A stretch of 22,500 nucleotides of DNA, from assembly GCA_019918135.1 (NCBI GenBank), contig WBZZ01006923.1:47501-70000 (forward strand), written 5' to 3'. Positions 8,787-17,847 of this stretch are shown one piece after another (the first letter of the stretch is position 1; each line of letters starts with the position of its first letter). The notes under the pieces are model-generated. The model was given only the letters and a program-made list of their open reading frames with translations. It did no database searches and was not told the origin of the DNA. The position numbers were made by a program, and so were the translations under genes. The stretch comes from Paulinella micropora. Lineage: Eukaryota; Cercozoa; Imbricatea; Euglyphida; Paulinellidae.

Positions 8787-8788
<2 letters not shown>
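7472..8788 (+). other. Unassigned non-repetitive stretch
   Basis: AT-richer than the LINE. Open frames at 7420-7737 and 7734-7988 exist on the plus strand, but they have no recognisable domain, lean on T-rich low-complexity sequence and lack codon bias, so they are not called as genes. A pyrimidine-rich part lies at 8200-8400. A 12-base palindrome, AGTTCTAGAACT, lies at 8099-8110. The strong Kozak-like GCCGCCATGG at 8440-8448 is followed by a stop after one codon. Confidence 0.5.
8286..8361 (+). repeat. 39-bp tandem duplication
   Basis: TGCCTCCCTTTACCCTCTCC followed by TCTT and a TTTCAAGTTT end occurs at 8286 and again at 8325, with about three differences. Confidence 0.85.

Positions 8789-8852
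<64 letters not shown>
8789..8852 (+). repeat. T64 homopolymer
   Basis: 64 consecutive T. On the minus strand it would be the poly-A tail of a retroposed transcript whose body lies at 8853 and beyond (TAGCCTCAGTGACTCAGCG next to the A run), but no second copy of that body is in the window to support this. Confidence 0.9.
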
Positions 8853-8856
<4 letters not shown>

Positions 8857-8969
8857 CGCTGAGTCACTGAGGCTACAGGCTCAGACCAATTTATTTCAAT
8901 TAAGATTATAATAATTTCTGAGCTTATGGCGAAATCCAGAAGAAAAATTGAGGAGGCGATGAGAGATGT

Positions 8970-9032
8970 TAGATAGATAGCCTCACCGCTGCGGCGGCGG
9001 ATAGATAGATAGATAGATAGATAGATAGAGAT

Positions 9033-9090
<58 letters not shown>
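8970..9090 (+). repeat. (GATA)n microsatellite
   Basis: AGATAGATAG, then an interrupting CCTCACCGCTGCGGCGGCGG, then more than twenty GATA units with one GAGATGATA break. Confidence 0.95.
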
Positions 9091-9596
9091 CTCCTATGTT
9101 ACAATGCCCCGGTACGATATTTAAAAAACGATAACTGTCCTAACGATATGAAGACTGTGGAATACCTAAAATAGGGAGTCCCACTCCGTAGACTTCAGAC
9201 CAAGCATAACCGACAGACCGGAACGGTAAGTATTGCCATCATGATTATATACCGGGTGGGCCGGCATAATCCCTTCTCCCCCCGAGCGCGCTCACCCCTA
9301 TGCGCGCGAGAAGTCGAACTTACACCGCCGCCGACCAACCTCGGGATAGAATGCAAATACGAACCCGAGTGACGGTCGTCGCCGTACCAGTATTCTGAAT
9401 GTATTCAACAATATTTCAAGTTGGACCATTCGCCAATACTCAGACACTGCGTAAGATTTTGAGTGACTTCAAGTTGGGCCATTCACCAACACTTCGACCC
9501 GCCCCCACCCGTCGCCCAATGTTTGAAAACAGGTATCCTTCATCCTGAAGTGTTAAGTGGTTTCGAGTAATATCAGTTCCCGCATGAATAAGGCCG
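9091..9596 (+). other. Unassigned stretch with a 53-bp imperfect duplication
   Basis: No gene is seen. TTCAAGTTGGACCATTCGCC near 9415 recurs as TTCAAGTTGGGCCATTCACC near 9468, followed by AA(T/C)ACT in both, so a block of about 30 bases is duplicated at a 53-base step. The rest is unremarkable. Confidence 0.6.
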
Positions 9597-9792
9597 TTGC
9601 CCATTACTTATACGCCATATTACTCGTAACCACTTCGCACTTCCCCATCCCCGATTGAAGCAGTTACCCATGACCATTACCTCATATGACCTGAATATAA
9701 AATACTTATCACTTCCCCGATTTCCCACGGAGCCGTTACCCATAGCCGTTACTACATATTACCCGAATAAATTACATGCCGCTTCCCCGATT
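9597..9792 (+). repeat. Three degenerate ~70-bp tandem repeats
   Basis: Units start near 9597, 9663 and 9734. Each contains GTT(A/G)CCCAT, a TACNNCATAT-like centre, a CC(G/T)GAATA or ACTCGTAA part, and CTTCCCC..CCGATT at the end. The step is 66-71 bases with many substitutions. This might be part of an LTR or UTR of the neighbouring gypsy element, or a local satellite; nothing decides this. Confidence 0.6.
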
Positions 9793-10057
9793 CCCCGATT
9801 CCCCACCAAGCCGGCCTCTAGTCATTCATCGTCCCCCCGACCTAGTGTCGGTCTATACTATCCCGGTCTATACTAACCCGAGCGGGTAGTAACTCTCGCA
9901 GCACCGCCCGCCTTGTGCGCAGCAGCTCCGCTCCGATTGCTTCTCACCACGCCTCTTTCCCACGGACTTGAAACCCCGCCGATCCCGCAGACCCGACGCT
10001 CGTTGAGCCTTGCCGCCCTGGAGCCGACCTCCCCGTCTTGAAGCTTGCCGTCCTTCT
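9793..10057 (+). other. No gene seen
   Basis: GC-rich sequence with the short repeats CCGATTCCCC and GGTCTATACTA(T/A)CCCG. No domain or clear exon. Confidence 0.45.
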
Positions 10058-10279
10058 CGTGCCTCCTCTCAATCCTTCGTCAACACTCGGCACAAGGCCA
10101 GCAGCGTCATGCGGTCCACCGAGGGCCTCCCGCGCATCCTGGCCCTGACCAGGCTGCATCCGAAGCAGCGGGACTACTTCGTGCTCGGCCGGGTGCGCTC
10201 GTTGCCCGAGATCGAGCGCTGGCGCGGGCTCGACCCCGCGGCCCGCGGCATGACCGCCAACCCCTTCATCGCCTTTATC
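10058..10279 (+). CDS. GC3-rich exon-like open frame, unknown protein
   Basis: I do not recognise this protein. Frame 2 stays open, and nearly every codon in the core (about 10109-10279) ends in G or C, far above the neighbouring DNA, which is what a host exon with strong codon bias would show. It reads MRSTEGLPRILALTRLHPKQ, then RDYFVLGRVRSLPEIERW, then GLDPAARGMTANPFIAFI. After 10279 the bias disappears (IISNRSRP) although the frame stays open to 10372. An ATG is at 10109, but the bias starts about 50 bases earlier, so 10109 may not be the start. It could be a captured or truncated host gene fragment. No clean splice sites were settled. Confidence 0.4.
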
Positions 10280-10889
10280 ATAAGCAATCGATCCCGACCC
10301 CTCATGCTCAACTGGATCCGCTTGCCGAAATCGTGCCCACAGTTGTTGTTCTGGCTTTTAATAGCCCCATAATGCCCCCCAGCCCAGAGGCAACGTAGGC
10401 ATGGAAAGGCGCCCCGAATCTTTGCTACCCCCGCTGCGGTCCCCCCAGCTCTGAAACGCCATGCTTGAAACGAACCTGAGAGCTGATAACATAAATGGTA
10501 CGTACCCCTATCTATCCCCCTAATCATCCCTTCTGCCCCGAATGAGCAAAGTCTCTCTTTGATTCCGCTCTTAGCCCCCATTATGCCGCTTCCATAAGTT
10601 TATTAGTGCCCCGCATGTCTGTAAAATATAAAGCCCTGAGTGTCGAGACCCTGTATATGCCCCTTCCCCGTCCCCCTTTGTTTCCCCGTTTTTCGAGTCT
10701 GTCTGAGTTACCGCCTCCCCATCATCGTCGTCATCGTCATCATCCTTCTCATCTTTCTCATCACTGTCCTTTTCCTCTCCCCTCTCCCTCTTCTATCCAT
10801 CCCCCTCACTATTCTATCCATCCCCCCTCGCTAGTCTATCCGTCCTATTGACTATCCCTATTTGTTATCCCCTGCCTACCTCTCCCTCT
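10280..10889 (+). other. No gene seen, C/T-rich
   Basis: Pyrimidine-rich sequence with short CATC and CCCCTC repeats. Open frames here have only low-complexity Pro/Ser/Leu composition. Confidence 0.5.
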
Positions 10890-10912
10890 CCCCCCCCCCC
10901 CCCCCCCCCCCC
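10890..10912 (+). repeat. Poly-C tract (23)
   Basis: 23 consecutive C in a CT-rich setting. On the gypsy (minus) strand this is a G-run within a purine-rich stretch, downstream of the pol stop codon at 11208. Confidence 0.9.
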
Positions 10913-11207
10913 TCCTTCCCCCTCCCCGCCTAAACTGGTTTAACCCGTGTCGCTTATACCGCCATTGATAGTATACCCGTGGCCCGTGCATCTCTTTCAT
11001 CGTCTCTCGTCTCTCTCTTCTCATTCTTCATCATTCTCTTTCTCACTCTCTCTCTTCTATCAGTCTGTCTTCTGGTCTCACACCCCCATTCATTTGACCC
11101 GTCCCCGTGCCCTTGTTCTATAACCTCCCGCCGCGGGTCTCTTCTTCCCCCTGGACCCTACCGCCGCTGGTGGTGCCCCAATGATCTCGAACGGTAGTCC
11201 CTCTGCC

Positions 11208-11819
11208 TCAACTCAGCTGATCCCATATGCTGGCCGGTATCCGCCTTTCTTCCGTCAGATCAAACGGTACGTTCAACACCAACCGCGGTCTCGTCTGTAT
11301 GGTGTATGGTACATAATCCTCATCGTCTTCCTTGATGGTGACGCACCACGTCTCCCGTTTCTTCCCCGTCTTTTCTAGAAAAACCGAATGAAACTGTCGG
11401 TCATTTTCCTCCTCGACATCGTCTCCGCTTCTTCAGAACTGCATCACCGGCGCTATCCCGCTCCCCGCCCTATGCCTCGATGTTCCCTGTAAACTAAGCA
11501 CCCGCAAGACATAGAAATCGTCCATCGTGTCGTCGCTCACCTCTTTCTCAGCCGGCCGCATCAAGTAGAACTTGCCCATTTTCCACTTGATGTTGTCAAC
11601 CTCCCCCGGCTCGCTAACCCATAGGCCCCGCCCATTCCTGACCTCTATGTTCCCCTCTGGTGCTCTCAGTTTGGGTGGTATCCCCGGGCTCCGCTTCTCC
11701 TGCCCCTCACCCTTTCCTTCTTTTCCTCCGCCTGCCTCTGCTTCGCTTGCCTCTTTGCCTCTTTTCTTTTCTCCTCCCTCCGCTTTGCCTCCTTCTTCTT
11801 TTGCCTCTGTGCCTCTCAT
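11208..11819 (-). pseudogene. Gypsy copy A: extra C-terminal domain after integrase
   Basis: Past the coiled coil comes a basic, low-complexity part and then a conserved segment: KLRAPEGNIEVRNGRG, KMGKFYLMRPAEKEVSDD, DFYVLRVLSLQGTSRHRAG, then a QTRPRLVLNVPFD region and a final LTEERRIPASIWDQLS with TGA at 11208-11210. Copy B has the same segment (SDDTMDFFYVLRVFSL, GTSRHRAGRGIAPVMQF, TRPRLVLNVPFD). The position is where chromoviruses carry a chromodomain, but I do not recognise a chromodomain here. The KFYLMRP..FYVLRV pattern could be a small beta-barrel; that is a guess. Confidence 0.6.
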
Positions 11820-12299
11820 GTGAGCCCGTCTCCACTTCCGTAATCGCCTCTTGCAGCCGCCCCTTTTCCTCTTAATCTTGTTCGTAGGTCAGCTGCTCCT
11901 TCAGCCTCGCGATCTCCTCCAGCCGCTGTGACCGGGTCAGTAAAGGCCTCGAGCTAAACTGATCCGCCGTCCGCTCCAACGCGTCTTCTCCGTCTCATAA
12001 TGCAACAGAAAGGGCGAAAACTTCACCAGCCTCCTCACATGCACGATCTGTTCCTTGCTCGTCCTCTGGTGCCGTATCTTATAATTGTAAGCCGCCGTCT
12101 GTTTCATGATCTGGTACGGCCCCTGCCACTTCTCGTATAGCTTCGTCGAGACCCCCACAGTACAGGTATGTTCGGGCAGTACAGAAGCACCGTATCCCCC
12201 GGGTTAAATTCCACGTGCTTGTACTTCTGTTGCCCATTCTCGTCTTCCAACCGCATTTCCGCCTCCCGATGTTTGGTTACGATATGTTCCGCTTCCGCA
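11820..12299 (-). pseudogene. Gypsy copy A: integrase C-terminus and coiled coil
   Basis: Pieces in two frames: EAEHIVTKHREAEMRLEDEN and FNPGDTVLLYCPNIPV, then GVSTKLYEKWQGPYQIMKQT and RRLVKFSPFLLHYETEK. FNPGDTV..Y and the KL..KWQGPY pattern are the GPY/F-type integrase C-terminal module of gypsy elements. It leads into a heptad-like Leu/Glu/Lys stretch (compare 15018-15300 in copy B). Confidence 0.82.
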
Positions 12300-13092
12300 A
12301 TAGCCCGTAACCGTACCGCCATCAGCTCCATCGGCTAATACAGCGCCTTCTGCGCCATCACATCTTGCGGCGTGTTCAAAACCAGGCCAAACATCATCTG
12401 GTGTGAGCATAACCGCGCTTTGCCCCCAAACGAAGAAGAACCCATATTCACCGCGAATTTGGTGAACGCCTGTAGTGCCTTTGGCCACTTCGTTTGCCCG
12501 TTCTGACAGTAGATCTTCAATGACGCCTTCAACGTGCGATGCATCCTCTCGATCTTCCCGTTGGCCATTGGGTTATGCGCGGTCAAGAAATCCCATTTGA
12601 ACCCGTAATACGCGCTGAGCTCATTGGAAACTCAGTTAATAAAGGAGCTCCCCCGATCCGATATTATCCTCCGAGGCACCCCAATCCGGCTGAAGACGTT
12701 ATCGATCAACGCCTTGGCGGTCGTCTCCTTCGTGTCGTCCGCCGTAGGTACCGCTATGATGCAATTGCAAGCCCGATCGATTATAGTGAGTATATATTTG
12801 TATCTCCCCGCGCCAGCCTCTGGCAATGGCCCCACATAATCGATATATCAAATAGATCCCGCGTCAGACCAAACTGTTCCAGTAGCCCCCGGCTCGCGTC
12901 ATAGACCGTCTTTGCCCGCTGGCAATGCCCGCATCCCAAAATGAAGTTTTTGATATCCCGATCCATGGTATCCCAATAAAACCGCCTAGTCATGGACCAC
13001 TTCATCCTATCCAAACCCGGATGGCTCTGCAATGAACAGTTGTGTGCCCCGATCAGTATTGCGTGCCGCAGTGCCTTGGGCACCCACACCAC
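12300..13092 (-). pseudogene. Gypsy copy A: integrase zinc-binding region and core
   Basis: Integrase joins the cDNA to the host genome. The HHCC region reads HNCSLQSHPGLDRMKWSMTR, then RFYWDTMDRDIKNFILGCGH and CQRAK. The core follows as GPLPEAGAGRYKYILTIIDR, then RRIISDRGSSFIN (second catalytic Asp), and NGKIERMHRTLKASLKIYCQ (catalytic Glu). Frameshifts separate these pieces. The first catalytic Asp region is corrupted here but intact in copy B. Confidence 0.85.
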
Positions 13093-13558
13093 CCATCGTT
13101 CCGGGCTTCTTCGCCCCGCTCCCGTAGTACCACATCAGCCCGTCTGAATACGTGTCTCCGCACCTCCCCATCCTCTGAGACCACCGTCGGGTCCTCCTTA
13201 TGTGCTATGAATTTCTTCCACTCCTCACTATCCCTCGTCAGCTTCCGAAACATATCTACCGACGCAAACTTGATCTCCGTCTTGTTCTCCGGCTGCATAG
13301 CCAGTCGGCTTGCATGCGCCTTCTGCAACGAAAGCTCGGGCTTCGCCTCCGTCTGTCCCGCCTGTACTTCCGCCTTGGTTGGAATCAGTATATTCTTCAC
13401 CATCGGCATGTTCCGCCACGGGAAAGGCTTCGCGTCGGCCATCTGCTCCTCTCCCCCTGTCCCGCTTCCTTCCACATCTCCTCCTCATATCCCCGCGTAG
13501 CATCTTCCATTCCATGCTTCTCGCAGCATTCCCCCGGTCTCTCATGCGCCGCCTCATA
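13053..13558 (-). pseudogene. Gypsy copy A: linker before integrase
   Basis: The best frame covers 13053-13475: PFPWRNMPMVKNILIPTK, then QTEAKPELSLQKAHASRLAM, then ENKTEIKFASVDMFRKLTRD and EWKKFIAHKEDPTVV. Copy B has the same text with substitutions (ENKTEIKFASVEMFRKLTRD). Conservation in both copies indicates it was part of the pol polyprotein. No known domain is recognised. Confidence 0.7.
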
Positions 13559-14229
13559 CTATAGCACAACATCGTCCCGTTGCGTTGACGCCCCGTGTCT
13601 ATGTATTGCCGCAACCTCTACCACGTAATCAATAGGCTGCTTGTCTTCAAAGTCCGCCTTCCGCTCTTCCTCTTCGAGGTCCATATGCCCCAGCACCGTC
13701 CGGCTTCGAGGTCCAAATGCCGCCGTCTTAAAGTAGAACCTGGTCAGATTCATACCACTTGTCTTCCCCGCATCGCATACTGGGCGCAGCGCGAAAACGC
13801 CTGGTGTCTTCTTTGCCTTCTGATTCCCCTTGTCTTCCGTCCCCAAGCCCGTCTCCTTTCCCTCTGCTATGCTCTCTTCCCCCGCACCGCCTGACCTCGA
13901 TTGGTGGTCCGCTATGAAATTCTTCTTCCCCGCGATGAACTCTATCTTGAAGTCATATTCCGATAACTCCAATTGCCATCTCGCCAATCTACCCGTGTGA
14001 TCCTGGGACATTAACCACTGCAAATTGGTGTGATCCGACCGTACCGTTGTCCCCTTTGCCCCCCACAAGTAATCCCTCAGCTTCTTAAAGCCCCATACTA
14101 TCGCCAAAACTTCCCGTTGCCGCGTACAGTACTGCTGTTCCGCTTGCGTCATCCGTCGGCTCAGAAACATCACCGGCCTCATGCGTCTCTCATCATTCCT
14201 TTGCTGTAGTACCCCCCCCCCCCCCTATC
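13559..14229 (-). pseudogene. Gypsy copy A: RNase H and linker
   Basis: RNase H removes the RNA strand after reverse transcription. After the C-run the frame is open for 207 codons: MRPVMFLSRRMTQAEQQY, REVLAIVWGFKKLRDYLWG, VRSDHTNLQWLMSQDHTG, RLARWQLELSEYDFKIEF and GKKNFIADHQSR. These are the standard gypsy RNase H blocks, including the SDH and the ADHQSR end (ADxLSR in most families). A linker follows, ending near PIDYVVEVAAIHRHG. The same linker in copy B reads NGMDYVAEVAEI in part. Confidence 0.88.
14212..14225 (+). repeat. Poly-C tract (14) inside the RNase H frame
   Basis: 14 C on the plus strand, that is, a G-run on the coding strand just after AYAIGG, where two Gly codons belong. It shifts the frame between the DTDAS motif and the FLSRR block. 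Copy C has a C-run (21) at the same codon position. Confidence 0.9.
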
Positions 14230-14551
14230 GCATATGCCGATGCGTCTGTATCCAGAGTAAAACTTCGATTGAAATTTGGAAGCTGTAATACCGTGGCCCC
14301 TTCTTCCAAGGATCCCTCAATATAGTTTCCGTAAGGTTGAAACCGCCTTCTTGACATCCTCAGGCCAGTCACCCCCCGTTCCGCACTTGCCCTCCTTCAT
14401 GCCGTATCGGCTCCGCTATCTCGGCAAACCTTGGTATAAATTTGCTATAATACTTGCCAGAGACACGAAAGAGTGTAGATCGGATTTCATCTTTGGCAAA
14501 GGCATAGCCGCCACCGCTTCCTGCTTCTTCCTCGCAATCGAACACGACCCG
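14230..14551 (-). pseudogene. Gypsy copy A: RT thumb and connection
   Basis: Reads KKQEAVAAMPLPKMKSDLHS and then FVSLAS in one frame, then KFIPRFAEIAEP in the next. This is the usual thumb of gypsy RT, where a Pro-rich start leads to a SFLGLA-like and a Y.KFI..FAEIA-like stretch. It is followed by NFNRSFTLDTDASAYAIG, the start of RNase H, with the first catalytic Asp at 14244-14246. A frameshift near 14430 and the poly-C tract at 14212-14225 break it. Confidence 0.8.
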
Positions 14552-15017
14552 TCAAACGGTACATTTAACACCAACCGCGGTCTCGTCTGGATGGTGTATG
14601 GGACATGATCCTCATCATGCACCTTGATGGTGACATCCCACGTCTCCCACTTCTTCCCCGTCTTCTCCAGAAAAACCGGTTCAAACTGCCGCGTCTTCCT
14701 CTTCGACATTGTCGCCGCTCCTCCGAACTGCATCACTGGCGCTATCCCTCTCCCCGCCCTATGTCTCGATGTTCCCCGTAAGCTGAATACCCGCAAGACG
14801 TAGAAGAAGTCCATCGTGTCGTCACTCACCTCCCTCTCCGCTGGTCACATCAAGTAGAACTTGCCCGCTTTCCACTGGATTTTGTCGACCTCCTCCAGCT
14901 TGCTGACCCATTGGCCTCTCATTCCTGACCTCTATGGTCCCCTCTGGCGCACTCGGCTTGGGTGGTCTCCCCGGGCCCCGCTTTTCTTGCCCCGTCTGTG
15001 CGCTCACCCCTTCCATC
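14552..15017 (-). pseudogene. Gypsy copy B: extra C-terminal domain, fused to copy A
   Basis: Two overlapping frames: RPPKPSAPEGTIEVRNERPM, then SDDTMDFFYVLRVFSLRGTS and RHRAGRGIAPVMQF, TRQFEPVFLEKTGKKWETWD, DEDHVPYTIQTRPRLVLNVP, FDGSC. The last residues run without a stop into the RT thumb of copy A (ARKKQEAVAAMPLP), so the two elements are fused in frame at the DNA level. The 17-codon natural end seen in copy A is missing. Confidence 0.7.
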
Positions 15018-15885
15018 TTATTCTCCGTCTGCTTCCGTTTCGCCTCGCCCGGTGCCTCCTTCTTGTCTTCCTCTCACTGCTTCGCTCCTCCTTCTTTTGC
15101 CGCTGGGAACTCTCTCATGTGAGCCCGTCTCGAAGTCCGTAATCGCCTCTTGCAGCCGCTCCTTCTCCTTCTTATCCTGTTCGTACGTCAGCTTCTCTTT
15201 CAGCCTCGCGATCTCCTCCAACCGCTGTGATCGGGTCAATAATGGCCGCGGGTTGTCAAACTGATCCGCCGTCCGCTCCAGAGCGTCCTTCTTCGTCTCA
15301 TAATCCAACAGAAAAGGCGAGAACTTCACCAGCCTCCTCACATGGACGATCTGTTCTTTGTTCGTCCGCTGGTGCCGTATCTTGTAGTTGTAGGCCGCCG
15401 TCTGTTTCATGATCTGATATGGCCCCTGCCATTTCTCGTATAGCTTCGTCGAGACACCCACCGGTATGCTCGGACAGTATAGAAACACCGTATCCCCTGG
15501 GTTGAATTCCACGTGCTTGTACTTCTGCTGCCCCTTGTCGTCTTCCAACCGCATCGCGGCCTCTCGGTGTTTGGTCATGATATGTTCCGCTTCCGCAAAA
15601 GCCCGCAACCGTACCGCCATCAGCTCCATCGGCTGATATAGCGCCTTCTGAGCCATCACGTCTTGTGGCGTGTTCAAGACCCGTCCGAACACCATCTGGT
15701 GTGGGCACAGCCGCGCTTGGCCCCCAAACGAAGAAGAACCCAGATTGTTCACCGCGAAGGTGAACGCCTGCAGTGCCTCTGGCCACTTCGTTTGCCCGTT
15801 CTGACAGTATATCTTCAAGGACGCCTTCAGCGTGCGATGCATCCTCTCTATTTTCCCCTTGGCCATAGGGTTATACGCGTCACGT
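15018..15885 (-). pseudogene. Gypsy copy B: integrase core end and C-terminus, long open frame
   Basis: A 282-codon frame open from 15866 to 15018. It begins with MAKGKIERMHRTLKASLKIY, holding the third catalytic acid (Glu codon at 15846-15848), and continues with SSSFGGQARLCPHQMVFGRV, FNPGDTVFLYCPSIPVGVST, KLYEKWQGPYQIMKQTAAYN and RRLVKFSPFLLDYETK. It then has a Glu/Lys-rich coiled coil (RSQRLEEIARLKEKLTYEQD) and a basic end. The full-length stretch without stops means this copy is younger or better preserved than copy A here. Its ATG is just an internal Met of pol. Confidence 0.85.
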
Positions 15886-16480
15886 TATCCCATTTGAACC
15901 CGTAATACGCGCTGAACTCGTTCGATGCCCAATTTGATGAAGGAGCTCCCCCGATCTGATGTTATTAGTCTAGGCACCCCGATTCTGCTTAAGATGTTAT
16001 CAATCAACGCCTTTGCGGTCGTCTCCTTCGTGTCGTCCGTTGTGGGTACCGCTATGACCTAATTTGAAGGCCGATCGATGATAGTGAGTATATACTTATA
16101 TCCACCCGCGCCAGCCTCTGGCAATGGCCTCACATAGTCGATGTGTATCGTATCGAATATGTCTCGCGTCAGATCAAATTGCCCCAGTAGCCCCCGATTC
16201 GCGTCATACACCGTCTTTGCCCTCTGACAAGGCCCGCATCCCGCAATGAAGCTTTTGATATCCCGATCCATGGTGTCCCAGTGAAACCTTCTGGTCATGG
16301 ATCATTTCATCCTGTCAAGCCCCGGGTGGCTTTGCAACTGACAGTTGTGTGCCCCAATCAAAATCGCGTGCCGCAATTCCTTTGGTACACATACCACCCA
16401 TCGTTCCGGGTTGTCCCAATTCTTCGCCCCGCTCCCAAAGTAATCAGCCCGTCTGAGTATGCATACCTCTCTTTTAGCCT
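15886..16480 (-). pseudogene. Gypsy copy B: integrase zinc-binding region and core start
   Basis: Contains QSHPGLDRMK, MTRRFHWDTMDRDIKSFIAG and CGPCQRAKTVYDANRGLLGQ, then the core: TIHIDYVRPLPEAGAGGYKY with the first catalytic Asp codon at 16137-16139, and after a frameshift ITSDRGSSFIKLG with the second Asp at 15954-15956. Together with the Glu at 15846-15848 all three DDE acids survive, though not in one frame. Confidence 0.85.
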
Positions 16481-17016
16481 CATCACCTCCCCATCACTCG
16501 AACTCGAAACCCCGTCGGGTCCTCCTGGTGCACTATGAACTTCTTCCACTCCCCGCTATCCCTCGTCAGCTTCCGAAACATCTCTACTGATGCAAACTTG
16601 ATCTCCGTCTTATTCTCTAGCTGCATGGCCAATATGCTTGCGTGCGTCCTCGGTACCGTGAGTTCCGGCTTCGCCTCCGTCTGCCCGCCTGTACCTCCAC
16701 CATTGTTGAGATTAGGATATTCCCCACCATCGGCATGTTCCGCCATGAAAAAAGTTTTGCGTCCACCATTTCCTCCTCTGTCTCTTCGTTCCCCCTGCGC
16801 CGCCTTTTTCCACATTTCATCCTCGTACCCCAGCTTAGCATCTTTCACCCCATGCCTCTCGCAGCAATCCCCCGGTTTCTCATGAGCCGCTTCGTAGTAT
16901 AGTGCGTCGCCGAGTCTCATCTGGTTGACGCAGTATGTCTGTGATCTCCGCGACCTCTGCCACATAATCCATCCCGTTAATGGGTTTTTGTCGTCGAAGT
17001 CCGCTTTCCGCTCCTC
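16481..17016 (-). pseudogene. Gypsy copy B: linker before integrase, cut by an insertion
   Basis: Holds the same linker as copy A (QLENKTEIKFASVEMFRKLT, SGEWKKFIVHQEDP, and upstream MDYVAEVAEI and ERKADF-like text), spread over several frames. At 17016 similarity to copy A stops in the middle of the linker (plus-strand CCGCTCCTC; copy A has CCGCTCTTCCTCTTCGAGG at 13660-13680). Confidence 0.75.
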
Positions 17017-17395
17017 GGGGGCTTTTCATAGCAGCACGTTGCTGTGGTGGCATGATTGGTAAGCGGTCTTCTCAGAAATCTACTGACTGCTACTTGCACG
17101 CGAATCCTTCTACTTATTCAGCTACCACCACGATTAGGGAAGGCTGCCACAGACTGCTTGTGCGGAAAGCACGCTGATGACAGTGGGTGTCCCTTCCGAT
17201 GTTTATTCCCTGCTGCAAAAAAATAACAAATGCTGCAACAAAAAAAACAGAGAAATGAAAACAGAGAAATTCTTTCCCATCACTGTTGCTGAACACAATC
17301 AGCACGAACAAGAACAAGACTGAAACCTTATCACAAGCAGCCACATATGTGATAAAGTGTTCCACATATGTAAAGTGGCCCCTATCAAAATTAAA

Positions 17396-17583
17396 ATAAA
17401 GTTTTGTGATGAATCTTTTTGTTACAATATAATGTTTGAGTATTGAATATTAATATCCCCAACGATTTTATTATAGCTAAACTGGAAGATAAAGTTTTGT
17501 GATGAATCTTTTTGTTACAATATAATGTTTGAGTATTGAATATTAATATCCCCAACGATTTTATTATAACTAAACTGGAAGAT
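17396..17583 (+). repeat. 93-bp tandem duplication
   Basis: The block starting ATAAAGTTTTGTGATGAATC and ending CTAAACTGGAAGAT is present twice with a 93-base step and one mismatch (TAGCTA against TAACTA). It is a very recent duplication inside the AT-rich insertion. Each unit carries TATCCCCAACG (17454 and 17547). Confidence 0.95.
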
Positions 17584-17847
17584 CTCTCTTCAAAAGTTCA
17601 TGTTCAAGCCGGCCCCACCACTTTTTGTCGGGAAGTTTCACGATGTCATAGGAAAATGCACGGGTTTTGTGTTATCCTGGTCAGATTTTTTTTTTTTAAA
17701 TGGTGTCTCGACACCTCCGACCCATGCTCCGTTTCTGCGCGCAAGAGGTATGTTCATACTTGAAAGAGTGATGAATGAGGTTCAATACATCACAAGAAAC
17801 AAATGTATCAAATTTTTTTTTAATAAATTATATTTGACTTAGAAAAG

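Larger units (their letters stand above)
11208..14551 (-). mobile_element. Ty3/gypsy retrotransposon remnant, copy A
   Basis: Minus-strand pol fragment. Reading from right to left: RT thumb, RNase H, a long linker, integrase zinc-binding region, integrase core, integrase C-terminus, a coiled-coil stretch and an extra C-terminal domain ending at a natural TGA (plus-strand 11208-11210). The RNase H-then-integrase order is that of Ty3/gypsy. Gag, protease and the RT palm are missing, and no LTR was found. Several frameshifts and stops show it is inactive. Copy B (14552-17016) is the same part of a related element, very similar by eye across the integrase. Confidence 0.9.
14552..17016 (-). mobile_element. 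Ty3/gypsy retrotransposon remnant, copy B
   Basis: Minus-strand pol fragment covering, right to left, the linker, the integrase HHCC region and core, the integrase C-terminus (intact over 282 codons) and most of the extra C-terminal domain. It stops at TCAAACGG (14552-14559), where copy A still has the domain's last 17 codons. At the right it stops inside GCTCCTC at 17016; the missing upstream part reappears at 19076 (copy C). Confidence 0.9.

Noticed and set aside
11433..15264. Plus-strand Pro/Ser/Leu-rich frames across the gypsy block
   Set aside because: They are shadows of the minus-strand pol sequence; the minus-strand readings carry the known RNase H and integrase motifs.
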